A stretch of 36,222 nt of DNA from Elusimicrobia bacterium CG_4_9_14_3_um_filter_62_55 (lineage in GTDB: Bacteria; Elusimicrobiota; Elusimicrobia; UBA1565): positions 1 through 36,222 of the forward strand of contig PFUL01000090.1 in NCBI GenBank assembly GCA_002790095.1. Direction: 5' to 3'. Positions 28,392 to 35,080 of the stretch are shown here, piece by piece; within the stretch, counting starts at the first letter, position 1; each line of letters opens with the position of its first letter. The translations under genes and the position numbers were made by a program. The notes beneath the pieces are model-generated. The model had not been told where the DNA came from and did not search any database. It worked only from the letters and a program-made list of their open reading frames with translations.

Positions 28392-30176
28392 ATGACTGAT
28401 CACGCTAAACTTAAAGCATGGGTCGATGACATGGCCCAGCTCTGCCAGCCGGATGAAGTGGTGTGGCTGGACGGGTCGGAACAAGAACGCAAGAAATTAG
28501 AAGACGAGGCCGTAACCACCGGGGAGCTGCTCAGACTGAACGAGGAAAAGCTCCCCGGCTGCTTTTACCACCGCACCGATCCGAAGGACGTCGCCCGGGT
28601 CGAAAACCTCACCTTCATCTGCACCTCGAAGGAAGAGGACGCGGGACCGACCAACAACTGGATGAAGCCTTCCGAAGGATACGCAAAGGCGAGCGAGATT
28701 TTCAAAGACTCGATGAAGGGGCGTACGATGTACGTGATCCCCTTCTCGATGGGCCCGGTCGGTTCCTCCTTCTCGAAGATCGGCGTGCAGTTGACCGACT
28801 CGATTTACGTCTGCCTGAGCATGCGCATCATGACCCGCATGGGACAGACCGTGCTCGATGCCCTGGGTTCCGACGGGGAGTTTACGAAATGCCTTCACGG
28901 CAAGGCGGACCTCAACCCCGAGCGGCGCCTGATCCTGCACTTCCCGGAGGACAATGCGATCTGGTCGGTCGGTTCCGGCTACGGCGGGAACGCCCTGCTT
29001 GGAAAAAAATGCCTCAGCCTTCGCATCGCCTCCTGGCTCGCGAAGCAGGAAGGATGGCTCGCCGAGCATATGCTGATCCTCGGCCTTGAGAAGGACGGCA
29101 AAACCCGCTACATCACCGCCGCCTTCCCCAGCGCCTGCGGAAAAACCAACCTCGCGATGCTCATCCCGCCGGAAGGGCTGAAGCATAAGGGCTACAAGAT
29201 CACGACCGTCGGCGACGACATCGCCTGGCTGCGCCAGGGACCCGACGGACGCCTCTGGGCGGTGAATCCTGAAAACGGCTTCTTCGGCGTCGCGCCGGGC
29301 ACAAACTCGAAAAGCAACCCGAATGCGCTCGCCACCGCCCAGAAGAACACGATCTTCACCAACGTCGTTTTCGACACCGAACACAAGACGGTCTGGTGGG
29401 AAGACGGCGAAGGCGAGGCCCCGAAGCAGGCGCTCGACTGGCTCGGCCGCCCTTGGAAAGAGGGCATCACCTACGAGGACGGCAAGCCCGTTAAGGGCGC
29501 GCATCCGAACAGCCGCTTCACCTCGCCGATCTCTCAGTGCCCGGCTGCTTCCAATAAAATCGACGACCCAAAAGGCGTCCCGATCGACGCGATGATCTTC
29601 GGCGGACGCCGCGCCCGGTTGGCGCCGCTGGTCTACGAAACGCTCTCGTGGGATCACGGCGTCTACGCCGCCGCCACCGTCGCCTCCGAACGGACGGCGG
29701 CTCAGTACGGCAAGCAGGGAGAGGTGCGCCGCGACCCGATGGCAATGCTGCCGTTCTGCGGCTACAACATGGGCGACTACTTCGCCCATTGGATCAAAAT
29801 GGGCAAGAAGACGCCTAAGCCCCCGAAGATCTTCCACGTGAACTGGTTCCGCCGGGACAAGGACAACAAGTTCCTGTGGCCCGGATTCGGAGAGAACCTC
29901 CGCGTCCTTGAGTGGGTCATCGAGCGTTGCGAAGGCAAGGGCGAGGCGGAGGAAACCCCGATCGGCTTCGTGCCGAAGAAGGGTGCGCTCGATATGACCG
30001 GCCTCGACCTTCCCGAGGGGACGATGGAGCAGGTGCTCGAAGTAAACCCCGAGGAGTGGAAGGCTGAACTCGAGGATCACAAAAAGTTCTTCGAGAAGTT
30101 CGGCTCGAAACTCCCGAAGGAACTCCGCGAACAGCTCACCGCCCTCGAGGAGCGCCTTGCCGCCGTCCCGGCTTGA
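28392..30176 (+). CDS. pckG: GTP-dependent phosphoenolpyruvate carboxykinase
   Basis: 594 aa from ATG at 28392 (TGGAGG just upstream), normal for the GTP family. Interconverts oxaloacetate + GTP and PEP + CO2 + GDP; it may serve gluconeogenesis, or oxaloacetate formation in fermenters. Motifs seen: substrate-binding YVIPFSMGPVGSSFSKIGVQ, GYGGNALLGKKCLSLRIASW, P-loop FPSACGKTNLAM (245-256) with the hyper-reactive Cys249, the metal site TTVGDDIAWLR, FGGRRARLAPLVYE and FCGYNMGDYFAHW. The only plus-strand housekeeping gene in the window, with its own promoter and terminator. Confidence 0.98.
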   Translation: MTDHAKLKAWVDDMAQLCQPDEVVWLDGSEQERKKLEDEAVTTGELLRLNEEKLPGCFYHRTDPKDVARVENLTFICTSKEEDAGPTNNWMKPSEGYAKASEIFKDSMKGRTMYVIPFSMGPVGSSFSKIGVQLTDSIYVCLSMRIMTRMGQTVLDALGSDGEFTKCLHGKADLNPERRLILHFPEDNAIWSVGSGYGGNALLGKKCLSLRIASWLAKQEGWLAEHMLILGLEKDGKTRYITAAFPSACGKTNLAMLIPPEGLKHKGYKITTVGDDIAWLRQGPDGRLWAVNPENGFFGVAPGTNSKSNPNALATAQKNTIFTNVVFDTEHKTVWWEDGEGEAPKQALDWLGRPWKEGITYEDGKPVKGAHPNSRFTSPISQCPAASNKIDDPKGVPIDAMIFGGRRARLAPLVYETLSWDHGVYAAATVASERTAAQYGKQGEVRRDPMAMLPFCGYNMGDYFAHWIKMGKKTPKPPKIFHVNWFRRDKDNKFLWPGFGENLRVLEWVIERCEGKGEAEETPIGFVPKKGALDMTGLDLPEGTMEQVLEVNPEEWKAELEDHKKFFEKFGSKLPKELREQLTALEERLAAVPA

Positions 30177-30200
30177 AGGACGCGGAAGGACCCTCAATAG

Positions 30201-30234
30201 AAAATGGCGGCCCCGGAAAGGGCCGCCATTTTTC
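30201..30234. terminator. Bidirectional rho-independent terminator
   Basis: A perfect 13-bp stem, AAAATGGCGGCCC (30201-30213) with GGGCCGCCATTTT (30220-30232), and a six-base loop. The stem has A and T runs at its ends, so it can stop pckG on the plus strand and the convergent MOSC gene on the minus strand. Confidence 0.93.
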
Positions 30235-30250
30235 TATTTGGAAGAAATCC

Positions 30251-30718
30251 CTAGACGGCGATCAGATCCCCGACGGACAGTGTCCCGCCGGATAGAACCT
30301 CCGCGCGCAGCCCGCCGCGGTGGATCAGCTTCTCGCGCGCGCCGGGCAAAGAGAGCTTCTCCATATGCTTGCAGGGCTCACAGTAGTCGAGCCCTTTCAG
30401 CCGCACCGGCCCCACGGAAAACTCGACGCCGATCAGGTGGTTCAGCGGCACGCCGCGCGTGAGCAGGTTCCGCCGGCTCTGCTCGGGCTTCAGCGCGGTC
30501 CCGGCCTTTTCCGCCGCGGCCAGCGCCTCCTCCTCGATCAGCGTGATCTGCCGGTCCGGCCGGTCCTTGTCGTGTTCCTTTGTGAAGGTGCCCGCGCGCT
30601 TAAAGTAGCGGTCGCCTTCGATCCCCCCTCCGGCCGCCGCGATCGCGGAGTCGAGCCGCCGCATCGGCGCGGCCTTCTCTTCGGCGATGAAGATTGCGAT
30701 CAGTTCCCCTTTGAACAT
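30251..30718 (-). CDS. MOSC-domain protein
   Basis: 155 aa. Single MOSC (molybdenum cofactor sulfurase C-terminal) domain, YiiM/MOSC-only type. MOSC proteins bind sulfur or molybdenum cofactor through a conserved cysteine, and some reduce N-hydroxylated compounds. Seen: GGGIEGDRYF near residue 30, ITLIEEEAL (58-66), RRNLLTRGVPLNHLIG (82-97), LDYCEPCKHME (C113 and C116, candidate active cysteines) and HRGGLRAEVLSGG. The protein is complete. It starts 16 bases after the GNAT gene stop, so the two may have been co-transcribed; with the GNAT 5' end lost, the promoter now used is unclear. Confidence 0.88.
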   Translation of the reverse strand: MFKGELIAIFIAEEKAAPMRRLDSAIAAAGGGIEGDRYFKRAGTFTKEHDKDRPDRQITLIEEEALAAAEKAGTALKPEQSRRNLLTRGVPLNHLIGVEFSVGPVRLKGLDYCEPCKHMEKLSLPGAREKLIHRGGLRAEVLSGGTLSVGDLIAV

Positions 30719-30734
30719 GAGGACATTCTACCAA

Positions 30735-31184
30735 TCATAGCAGCAGCTCCCAGTAGCCGACGTCGATGCGTTCGCCGAACTTGAAGCCGATCTCGTGAAA
30801 GTGGGCGGCCTTCTTGAACCCGAGCTTCTCGTGCAGGCGCACGCTGGCGTCGTTGGGTAAAGCAATTCCGCCCAAAACGAAATGGCGGCCGCGAACGCGG
30901 AGTTCTTCGAGCAGTTTCGCGTAGAGCGCGCTCCCAAGCCCGCTGCCGGACGCGTCCTCCTTCAAATAAACCGCGCTTTCGACCGCGTCGCGGTACGCGC
31001 AGCGGGACTTCCATTTCGCGGCGTACGCGTAGCCGAGCACGGTCCCGTTCTCCTCGGCGAGCAGCCAGGGATTGCCGTCTCTTTCGACTTCCTTCATCCG
31101 CGTTCGGATTGCGGCCGCGTCGATCGCCTCTTCTTCGAAGGTGATGACGGTTTTTAGGATGTACGGAGATTGGGTGTCAGGCCG
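30735..31184 (-). pseudogene. GNAT acetyltransferase (PPT/MnaT type), 5' end lost
   Basis: The frame reads as a phosphinothricin/methionine-sulfone N-acetyltransferase-type GNAT. It carries the start-region sequence SPYILKTVITFEEEAID, then WLLAEENGTVLGYAYA, the acetyl-CoA loop LKEDASGSGLGSALY and a C-terminal LHEKLGFKK. The first ATG (31097) lies inside conserved sequence. Upstream codons continue to look like the family back to about 31170, but then run into the left inverted repeat (31172-31199) and an in-frame TGA (31187-31185), with no ATG, GTG or TTG. About 20 N-terminal residues of the usual domain are missing. A shortened 120-aa product from 31097 is possible but would lack the first strand and helix. 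Confidence 0.75.
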
Positions 31185-31199
31185 TCACTTTGTCACTTT
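31172..31199 (+). repeat. Left copy of 28-bp perfect inverted repeat
   Basis: Starts GGGTGTCAGGCCGTCAC. The exact reverse complement is at 33169-33196. It sits where the GNAT gene loses its 5' end. No target-site duplication is evident in the flanks. Confidence 0.95.
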
Positions 31200-31286
31200 T
31201 GAATCGACGCGCTCGCGAAAGCGACCTTCGGTACCGCACCCGACCGGCCTTCCGTCTTCGTCGTCGCGAAGTGGGTACTAAAGCAG

Positions 31287-31688
31287 CTATCCGATCCGAT
31301 TGACCTTTTCCAACATTGCGTGGCGTTGGCGCTCAATCTCCGCTGCACCGGCATGTCCGCGCTGCACCAATTCACATTCCGCCATGTAAAAGATGGCCAG
31401 AAAGTCTGAGCCCGTCGGGCCGAGAATCCCCGGAAGTATATGGAACTCGGCCGTGCACAACAAAGATGTCGTGGCACGCAGGATGGAGCGGAGGATGAAC
31501 TCATGGGGGGACTCGTCGTGGCTGTCGTCCGCCCGGAAGGAAACTCCCTCGACTCCCGACGAATTCAACTCCATCTCCACGTGGTCTAGGACTGCTTCGG
31601 AATTGGATACATCAGCGAAGCGGGGCCAGATTTCGGCAAGAGCTGCTCGACGATCGACGATCACTTGGGAATCGCTATTTGGCATCAT
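31287..31688 (-). CDS. Hypothetical protein, 133 aa
   Basis: Begins MMPNSDSQVIVDRRAALAEI with a good GGGGGAGTGA ribosome-binding site just before the first of two ATG codons. Soluble, mostly helical by composition; no signal peptide, membrane helix or known motif (one short pair of His/Cys residues without pattern). It is the last gene inside the 2.0-kb segment bounded by inverted repeats and lies 94 bases after the 231-aa gene. Function unknown. Confidence 0.6.
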   Translation of the reverse strand: MMPNSDSQVIVDRRAALAEIWPRFADVSNSEAVLDHVEMELNSSGVEGVSFRADDSHDESPHEFILRSILRATTSLLCTAEFHILPGILGPTGSDFLAIFYMAECELVQRGHAGAAEIERQRHAMLEKVNRIG

Positions 31689-31696
31689 TCACTCCC

Positions 31697-31714
31697 CCCA
31701 TCAGTCATGATGGG
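31697..31714. promoter_or_regulatory. Small hairpin abutting the ribosome-binding site of the 133-aa gene
   Basis: CCCATCA-GTCA-TGATGGG: a perfect 7-bp stem with a four-base loop. On the minus strand the 3' arm TGATGGG runs straight into GGGAGTGAATG, so folding would partly occlude the ribosome-binding site. May be chance. Confidence 0.35.
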
Positions 31715-31782
31715 TCTCTTCCGGAAAGAACCAATTAACCCTGGCCTAAAAAGCGGGAGGACGTCGGCGGGGCGGATAGCGG

Positions 31783-32478
31783 TCATGGATGCGATTCCAG
31801 GAGAGCCTTCTGTGCGAATCTGTGCAAATCCGGGTCCGCCATCGCCTTAAGCTTCTTTTTTACAACGCGCGAATAGTACTCACGCTCCGTTTTCGTCAGT
31901 TCTTCTCCACGCATTCTCTTCTTCACCAACTGCTTTTGCCTTGGGGTCAGCAGCAACGATAGAAAATAGGCCAGTCGAAGCTCCTCTTCGAAGCTCGCTT
32001 TTTCCTCTTCCCTCCGCTTTTTCTCAACCTCGTTTCTTAGAAAATAGGAAACAAACGTATTGCGCAATCTCCCGGAATCCAACCGCAGGTCTTCGGAGAC
32101 TTCCAATGGCTGATCATGAGCGAAGCAGTCTCGGTAGCTCCGCAATTTGGACTCCTCCAACCAACTTGGACGCTTCTCCCCCTTCGCCGCTCCGTACCAG
32201 TCGAATAACACGAACGACAAATGCACAAGCGCTCGAAACCGATTTTTATCCTTCTCCGATTCGAATGACTTTTCGGCTTCCTCCAAGGAAACGGCGGCCT
32301 CTGTTTGCCGCAACGCGTTGCCTAATACGACGGGAAACCCTTCAAGAACGCGCGCGTCCGAACTTGCGCTCATTCGTGCAAGCAAGTCATTCGGTTCGCG
32401 GAATCTTTTTGGCTGCAATAGGGAATATCCGAATTCCGCCAATGCCCCGAACAATTCCGATGAATCTCCGGTCGGCAT
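31783..32478 (-). CDS. Partner of nucleotidyltransferase; candidate toxin-antitoxin component
   Basis: 231 aa. The ATG directly follows the stop of the nucleotidyltransferase gene (TAAATG), so the two are coupled. The first 150 residues are helical and unrecognised (WYGAAKGEKRPSWLEESKLR; YRDCFAHDQPLEVSEDLR). The C-terminus has a compact basic motif (LLTPRQKQLVKKRMRGEELT followed by KTEREYYSRVVKKKLKAMA) that resembles a helix-turn-helix and that I associate with small proteins encoded beside nucleotidyltransferases, mainly in archaea. It may bind the operators upstream of the pair and act as autorepressor/antitoxin; this is inference. Confidence 0.6.
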   Translation of the reverse strand: MPTGDSSELFGALAEFGYSLLQPKRFREPNDLLARMSASSDARVLEGFPVVLGNALRQTEAAVSLEEAEKSFESEKDKNRFRALVHLSFVLFDWYGAAKGEKRPSWLEESKLRSYRDCFAHDQPLEVSEDLRLDSGRLRNTFVSYFLRNEVEKKRREEEKASFEEELRLAYFLSLLLTPRQKQLVKKRMRGEELTKTEREYYSRVVKKKLKAMADPDLHRFAQKALLESHP

Positions 32479-33051
32479 TTACTCCTCCGATCTTCTCATC
32501 AATTGCGTCAGGCTTCCGATTGCGGCATCCGGATTCAACTGGTACTGAGCGGCTTCTCGATATCGCTCTTCGAGTTTTTTGCGATCGAACGACTCTCCTC
32601 TAGCACGAATGAGCCTCAAGCAATCCTCTTCATCGACAAGCGTCCCTCTGAACATTTTTGAAATGATGAAGTCCTCGTCGTTAAGTACGCCGACATAGAT
32701 TTTTTTCAGCTGCCGAATCTTAATGTGGTTGTCCGGATCCAAAGGCGACTCCAGCAGTTCCGTGGTGAAAATTTGTCGCCCTGTAAAAAGATCGATCTCG
32801 AATCCGCCCGGTCCCGTCCACTTAAAGCCGCTTATCTTTCGGTAATCGAGCTTCTTGAGCGTCTTAATCAGCTTTCGATATTCATCGTCTTTGGGTACGA
32901 GGAAATCGATATCCTTGGTCGAGGCCTTGAAATTTTGGAGGGTTAAAGCGGTCCCGCCACAAGCGATCAGACGAATTGGCGATGGGAGGTATTTGTCCCA
33001 TGTCTCGATAACGGTCCAGAGCCAGTCTTTATCTATTATTGCGTATTGCAT
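32479..33051 (-). CDS. DUF6036/AbiEii-like nucleotidyltransferase, candidate toxin
   Basis: 190 aa from ATG at 33051. A minimal nucleotidyltransferase fold: LIACGGTALTLQNFKASTKD followed by IDFLVPKDDEY supplies the G-G-T/S and paired-Asp (DID) catalytic pattern, and FEIDLFTGRQIF the third Asp. The rest resembles DUF6036/AbiEii-type enzymes of type IV toxin-antitoxin and abortive-infection systems, which add nucleotides to tRNA or proteins. No Shine-Dalgarno sequence precedes the ATG; the start codon lies in an operator. It forms an operon with the 231-aa gene. Substrate unknown. Confidence 0.7.
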   Translation of the reverse strand: MQYAIIDKDWLWTVIETWDKYLPSPIRLIACGGTALTLQNFKASTKDIDFLVPKDDEYRKLIKTLKKLDYRKISGFKWTGPGGFEIDLFTGRQIFTTELLESPLDPDNHIKIRQLKKIYVGVLNDEDFIISKMFRGTLVDEEDCLRLIRARGESFDRKKLEERYREAAQYQLNPDAAIGSLTQLMRRSEE

Positions 33052-33065
33052 ACAAAAAATTGTAT
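33050..33065. promoter_or_regulatory. Operator 2 of the nucleotidyltransferase pair
   Basis: ATACAA-AAAA-TTGTAT, a 16-bp site with perfect six-base arms that overlaps the start codon. Same arms and spacer length as operator 1; centre-to-centre distance 22 bp, close to two helical turns. Confidence 0.75.
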
Positions 33066-33071
33066 TAATTC

Positions 33072-33087
33072 ATACAATATATTGTAT
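33072..33087. promoter_or_regulatory. Operator 1 of the nucleotidyltransferase pair
   Basis: ATACAA-TATA-TTGTAT, a fully palindromic 16-bp site that touches the -10 box and covers the predicted transcription start near 33080. Confidence 0.8.
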
Positions 33088-33115
33088 TTATAATATGAGA
33101 CTCCCATTCTGTCAA
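33087..33115 (-). promoter_or_regulatory. Sigma-70 promoter of the nucleotidyltransferase pair
   Basis: Minus strand TTGACA (33115-33110), 17-base spacer, TATAAA (33092-33087). A strong promoter with two operators immediately downstream, as in autoregulated toxin-antitoxin operons. Confidence 0.82.
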
Positions 33116-33168
33116 TAACAAAATTTGGCTGGCCCTCACCTAGCGGCGTTCGGGTCGGCAACCTCCGG

Positions 33169-33196
33169 AAAGTGACAAAGTGACGGCCTGACACCC
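33169..33196 (-). repeat. Right copy of 28-bp perfect inverted repeat
   Basis: Plus strand starts AAAGTGACAAAGTGACGG; exact reverse complement of 31172-31199. It overlaps the start of a 12-bp tandem repeat on its outer side. Confidence 0.95.
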
Positions 33197-33224
33197 TATT
33201 TGACACCCTATTTGACACCCTATT
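33189..33224. repeat. 12-bp tandem repeat, three exact copies
   Basis: TGACACCCTATT occurs three times without change and abuts a half attC-like box (33233-33239). The first copy overlaps the right inverted repeat, and the left inverted repeat contains the reverse complement of its first eight bases, so the tandem copies probably expanded from the element end. Confidence 0.9.
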
Positions 33225-33232
33225 TGCTAACT

Positions 33233-33239
33233 GTTAGGC
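33233..33239 (-). other. Half attC-like box, left end of cassette array
   Basis: GTTAGGC on the plus strand (GCCTAAC on the minus) lies five bases past the end of the 172-aa cassette gene, where an attC site should begin. The rest of that site is absent; the 12-bp repeats start instead. It reads as an attC truncated by, or used as target of, the neighbouring element. Confidence 0.6.
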
Positions 33240-33243
33240 GACT

Positions 33244-33762
33244 TCACTTTGCCTTTGTGGCCCGCACCTCAATTGCCCTATCGTCGGGACCATATTCAAC
33301 TTCAACTCGAGTCGTCACGTAGGAAAATGAAAATAGCCGACTGGAAGGATCTCCGAGATCCGCCGGAAACGGTGGACTGATGTAATACTTAACCTTTTTC
33401 TTTTTCTTCACGTCTTCAATTTTCTTCCCGCACTTACCAACTAAAGCCTCAACCTCGTCACGCGACATGCCCTGCTCAATGGCGCACTTTTCATCGAGAA
33501 GGTTTGTTTCCCATTTTGGATACATGGATCTTCCGGCCAAGGCAAAAGCCTGGGATAAGATCAAATAACCGGAAAACAAACCAAACGTAATCCGAACGGA
33601 TGACCAAATCCAAAACTCCTTAGGCTTCTTGCAAACGAACCAAGCCAATGACGCACCGAGAGAGACAAATATCGGGATAAGAGCCGGGTATCGCGCGCCT
33701 AACGACATCGGCAGACAGAGAAGGCCAACCGCAATTAAGACTGGTATGAGAATGTAGATCAA
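33244..33762 (-). CDS. Cassette gene: membrane protein, 172 aa
   Basis: Start TTG at 33762 (weak ribosome-binding site), stop TGA at 33246. Two to three hydrophobic segments fill residues 1-82 (YILIPVLIAVGLLCLPMSLG; IPIFVSLGASLAWFVC; ITFGLFSGYLILSQAFALAG). A C-terminal soluble part follows in which IEQGMSRDEVEALVGKCGKK resembles the SmpA/BamE-type GMs-x-x-V motif. No function assigned. Followed by a half attC box on the left and an attC-like site on the right; A+T-richer than the chromosome around it. Confidence 0.65.
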   Translation of the reverse strand: MIYILIPVLIAVGLLCLPMSLGARYPALIPIFVSLGASLAWFVCKKPKEFWIWSSVRITFGLFSGYLILSQAFALAGRSMYPKWETNLLDEKCAIEQGMSRDEVEALVGKCGKKIEDVKKKKKVKYYISPPFPADLGDPSSRLFSFSYVTTRVEVEYGPDDRAIEVRATKAK

Positions 33763-33780
33763 GCTTTCTGTTCCCAGTTC

Positions 33781-33855
33781 GCCTAACGCATGGATGACCC
33801 GCGCGTGCTAACGGATTCCATAAACGGCGCGCGTCGGGTCCATCCGAAGTTAGGC
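33781..33855 (-). other. attC-like recombination site 1 (75 bp)
   Basis: Ends GCCTAAC and GTTAGGC (perfectly complementary outer boxes). Inside, GGATGGACCCG on one arm pairs with CGGGTCATCC on the other, leaving a single unpaired G, and a further A next to CGCG: the extra-helical bases typical of folded attC bottom strands. The stop codon of the 204-aa gene (33852-33850) lies inside the box, as in many cassettes. Confidence 0.82.
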
Positions 33856-34464
33856 CGCCTTTGATTTGACACCAATTTTCTCCCGAAATGAGTCGCGAAG
33901 GCGTTTCTTGATTTCAACGACTTCAGCCTTCATCTTGTCCATGACAGCCTTCCAGACAAGAACATCTCCCTTCAAGTTTCGGTGCTGGAAATCGATAAAC
34001 GCATCGCCCAGTTCGCAGATGAATTTGTCCACCTGCTCTGCCAGTTCCTGCTCCAAGTAGATTTCATGTTCTTGGAAAAATTCCTGAAGGGCATTGAGGC
34101 AGTCTGCGGCCTTTTTCCCGCGGTCTTCCTCAGATGGCTCTCCTGACATGACAAATGGCTTGACGTAGTTTTGAACCGATCTGTGCGCCTGAACAATTAG
34201 CCGATAGAGACGCGCAATAGTCACGAACACTTTAGCGTGCAGCTGGCCGAATCGAATTCGATGTTCCTCGGATGCTCGGTCAAGCTCAGCCTTGTGCAGA
34301 GTAAGCATTCGCTCATTCTCAGACTGCAGCGCCAGTCGGTGTTTTTCGACATCTTTGTCGAGCAAATGTGAGACGAGCGATTTCGCCAGCCACGCCATGA
34401 CGGCCAGGGCGACTGACGAAGCTCCGAATGCGACAAGGATTTGGGTTAGCATTTCATTTTGCAT
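33850..34464 (-). CDS. Cassette gene: membrane-anchored coiled-coil protein, 204 aa
   Basis: One N-terminal membrane helix (residues 8-30, ILVAFGASSVALAVMAWLAK), then a long charged helical region (DKDVEKHRLALQSENERMLT; ELDRASEEHRIRFGQLHAKV; FVTIARLYRLIVQAHRSV). This pattern, a helix followed by EHxxRFxxLHxK, recurs in uncharacterised proteins of mobile DNA as far as I recall. The TAA stop is inside the GCCTAAC box of attC 1. Function unknown. Confidence 0.7.
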   Translation of the reverse strand: MQNEMLTQILVAFGASSVALAVMAWLAKSLVSHLLDKDVEKHRLALQSENERMLTLHKAELDRASEEHRIRFGQLHAKVFVTIARLYRLIVQAHRSVQNYVKPFVMSGEPSEEDRGKKAADCLNALQEFFQEHEIYLEQELAEQVDKFICELGDAFIDFQHRNLKGDVLVWKAVMDKMKAEVVEIKKRLRDSFREKIGVKSKAA

Positions 34465-34478
34465 CCACCATCATGTCG

Positions 34479-34555
34479 GCCTAACGGCTTTGCTCGGCCG
34501 CCGGCACTATTAGATTCCGCACCGGTGCCGCGACGGCCGGAGCGGAAGGCTTGTC
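34479..34555 (-). other. attC-like site 2, one outer box degenerate
   Basis: The box near the 204-aa gene is perfect (GCCTAAC, 34479-34485). Inner arms pair through CGGCCG, with TTTGCTC opposite GAGCGGAA and bulges. The far box reads GCTTGTC instead of GTTAGGC. Its 50-bp core (34496-34545) is 48/50 identical to site 3. Confidence 0.6.
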
Positions 34556-34566
34556 TTTTGACAAAC

Positions 34567-34989
34567 TCATCCATGGAATTTTGTCATCACCCAATTAAAA
34601 ACAACGGTAGTTGAATGTTTCGGGATCAACAACCACAAGGTAAAAAAGCCGGCGATAAACGCCCCCTCAAAAAGAACCGAATGCGGCCTCTTAAGCTTCG
34701 TTCGCGCCACTGCGCGCTTGCTCAACCAGGCAATCGAAAAGAAGATTCCCCAGACGGCACACACCGTTACACAAATCTCAAAAATAGTCTGAAGGTGGGC
34801 CAGATTTCCCCAGATCATCAACACGTTCAAAAAGAGCGCATATGATGCTGGCAGGACCGCAAAAATAGCGTTCTCTGCAGCAGCCGTTTCCCGGTTCATT
34901 CGTTGGGAGAGGAAGTTTGAAGCTGCCAGCATAAGCGAAAAAACCACAGCAAGAACACCGAACGCCAACAAGTTGCCTAAAAGCGCCAC
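34567..34989 (-). CDS. Cassette gene: four-helix membrane protein, 140 aa
   Basis: Start GTG at 34989 after a purine-rich AGGGAGAGCGAGGGGAA; stop TGA at 34569. Four hydrophobic segments: LLAFGVLAVVFSLMLAASNF, IFAVLPASYALFLNVLMIWG, IFEICVTVCAVWGIFFSIAW and GAFIAGFFTLWLLIPK. No motif recognised. Flanked by the related attC-like sites 2 and 3. Confidence 0.62.
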   Translation of the reverse strand: MALLGNLLAFGVLAVVFSLMLAASNFLSQRMNRETAAAENAIFAVLPASYALFLNVLMIWGNLAHLQTIFEICVTVCAVWGIFFSIAWLSKRAVARTKLKRPHSVLFEGAFIAGFFTLWLLIPKHSTTVVFNWVMTKFHG

Positions 34990-35009
34990 TTCCCCTCGCT
35001 CTCCCTAAT

Positions 35010-35080
35010 GCCTTACGCTAGGCCGCCGGCACTATTAGTTTCCGCGCCGGTGCCGCGACGGCCGGAGCGGGAGCTGGAGC
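35010..35080 (-). other. attC-like site 3, degenerate and partly coding
   Basis: The core 35021-35070 matches site 2 in 48 of 50 bases. The near box is GCCTTAC (35010-35016, one change from GCCTAAC); the far box is not recognisable. The 139-aa gene reads through the whole site and stops within the near box. Confidence 0.55.

Noticed and set aside
28497-30197. 566-aa minus-strand frame
   Set aside because: Antisense shadow of pckG, whose motifs are complete.
31200-31286. Terminator for the 133-aa gene
   Set aside because: Short GC palindromes such as TCGCGA are present but there is no stable stem followed by a T-run.
31741-31782. attC site after the 231-aa gene (GGCCTAAA)
   Set aside because: No complementary partner box and no folded arms.
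33036-33218. 60-aa minus-strand frame containing SGRHFVTF
   Set aside because: Translation of the inverted and 12-bp repeats overlapping the promoter; the same words appear from the other repeat copy in another context.
33189-33224. CRISPR array
   Set aside because: Three 12-bp units in direct contact, without spacers or cas genes.
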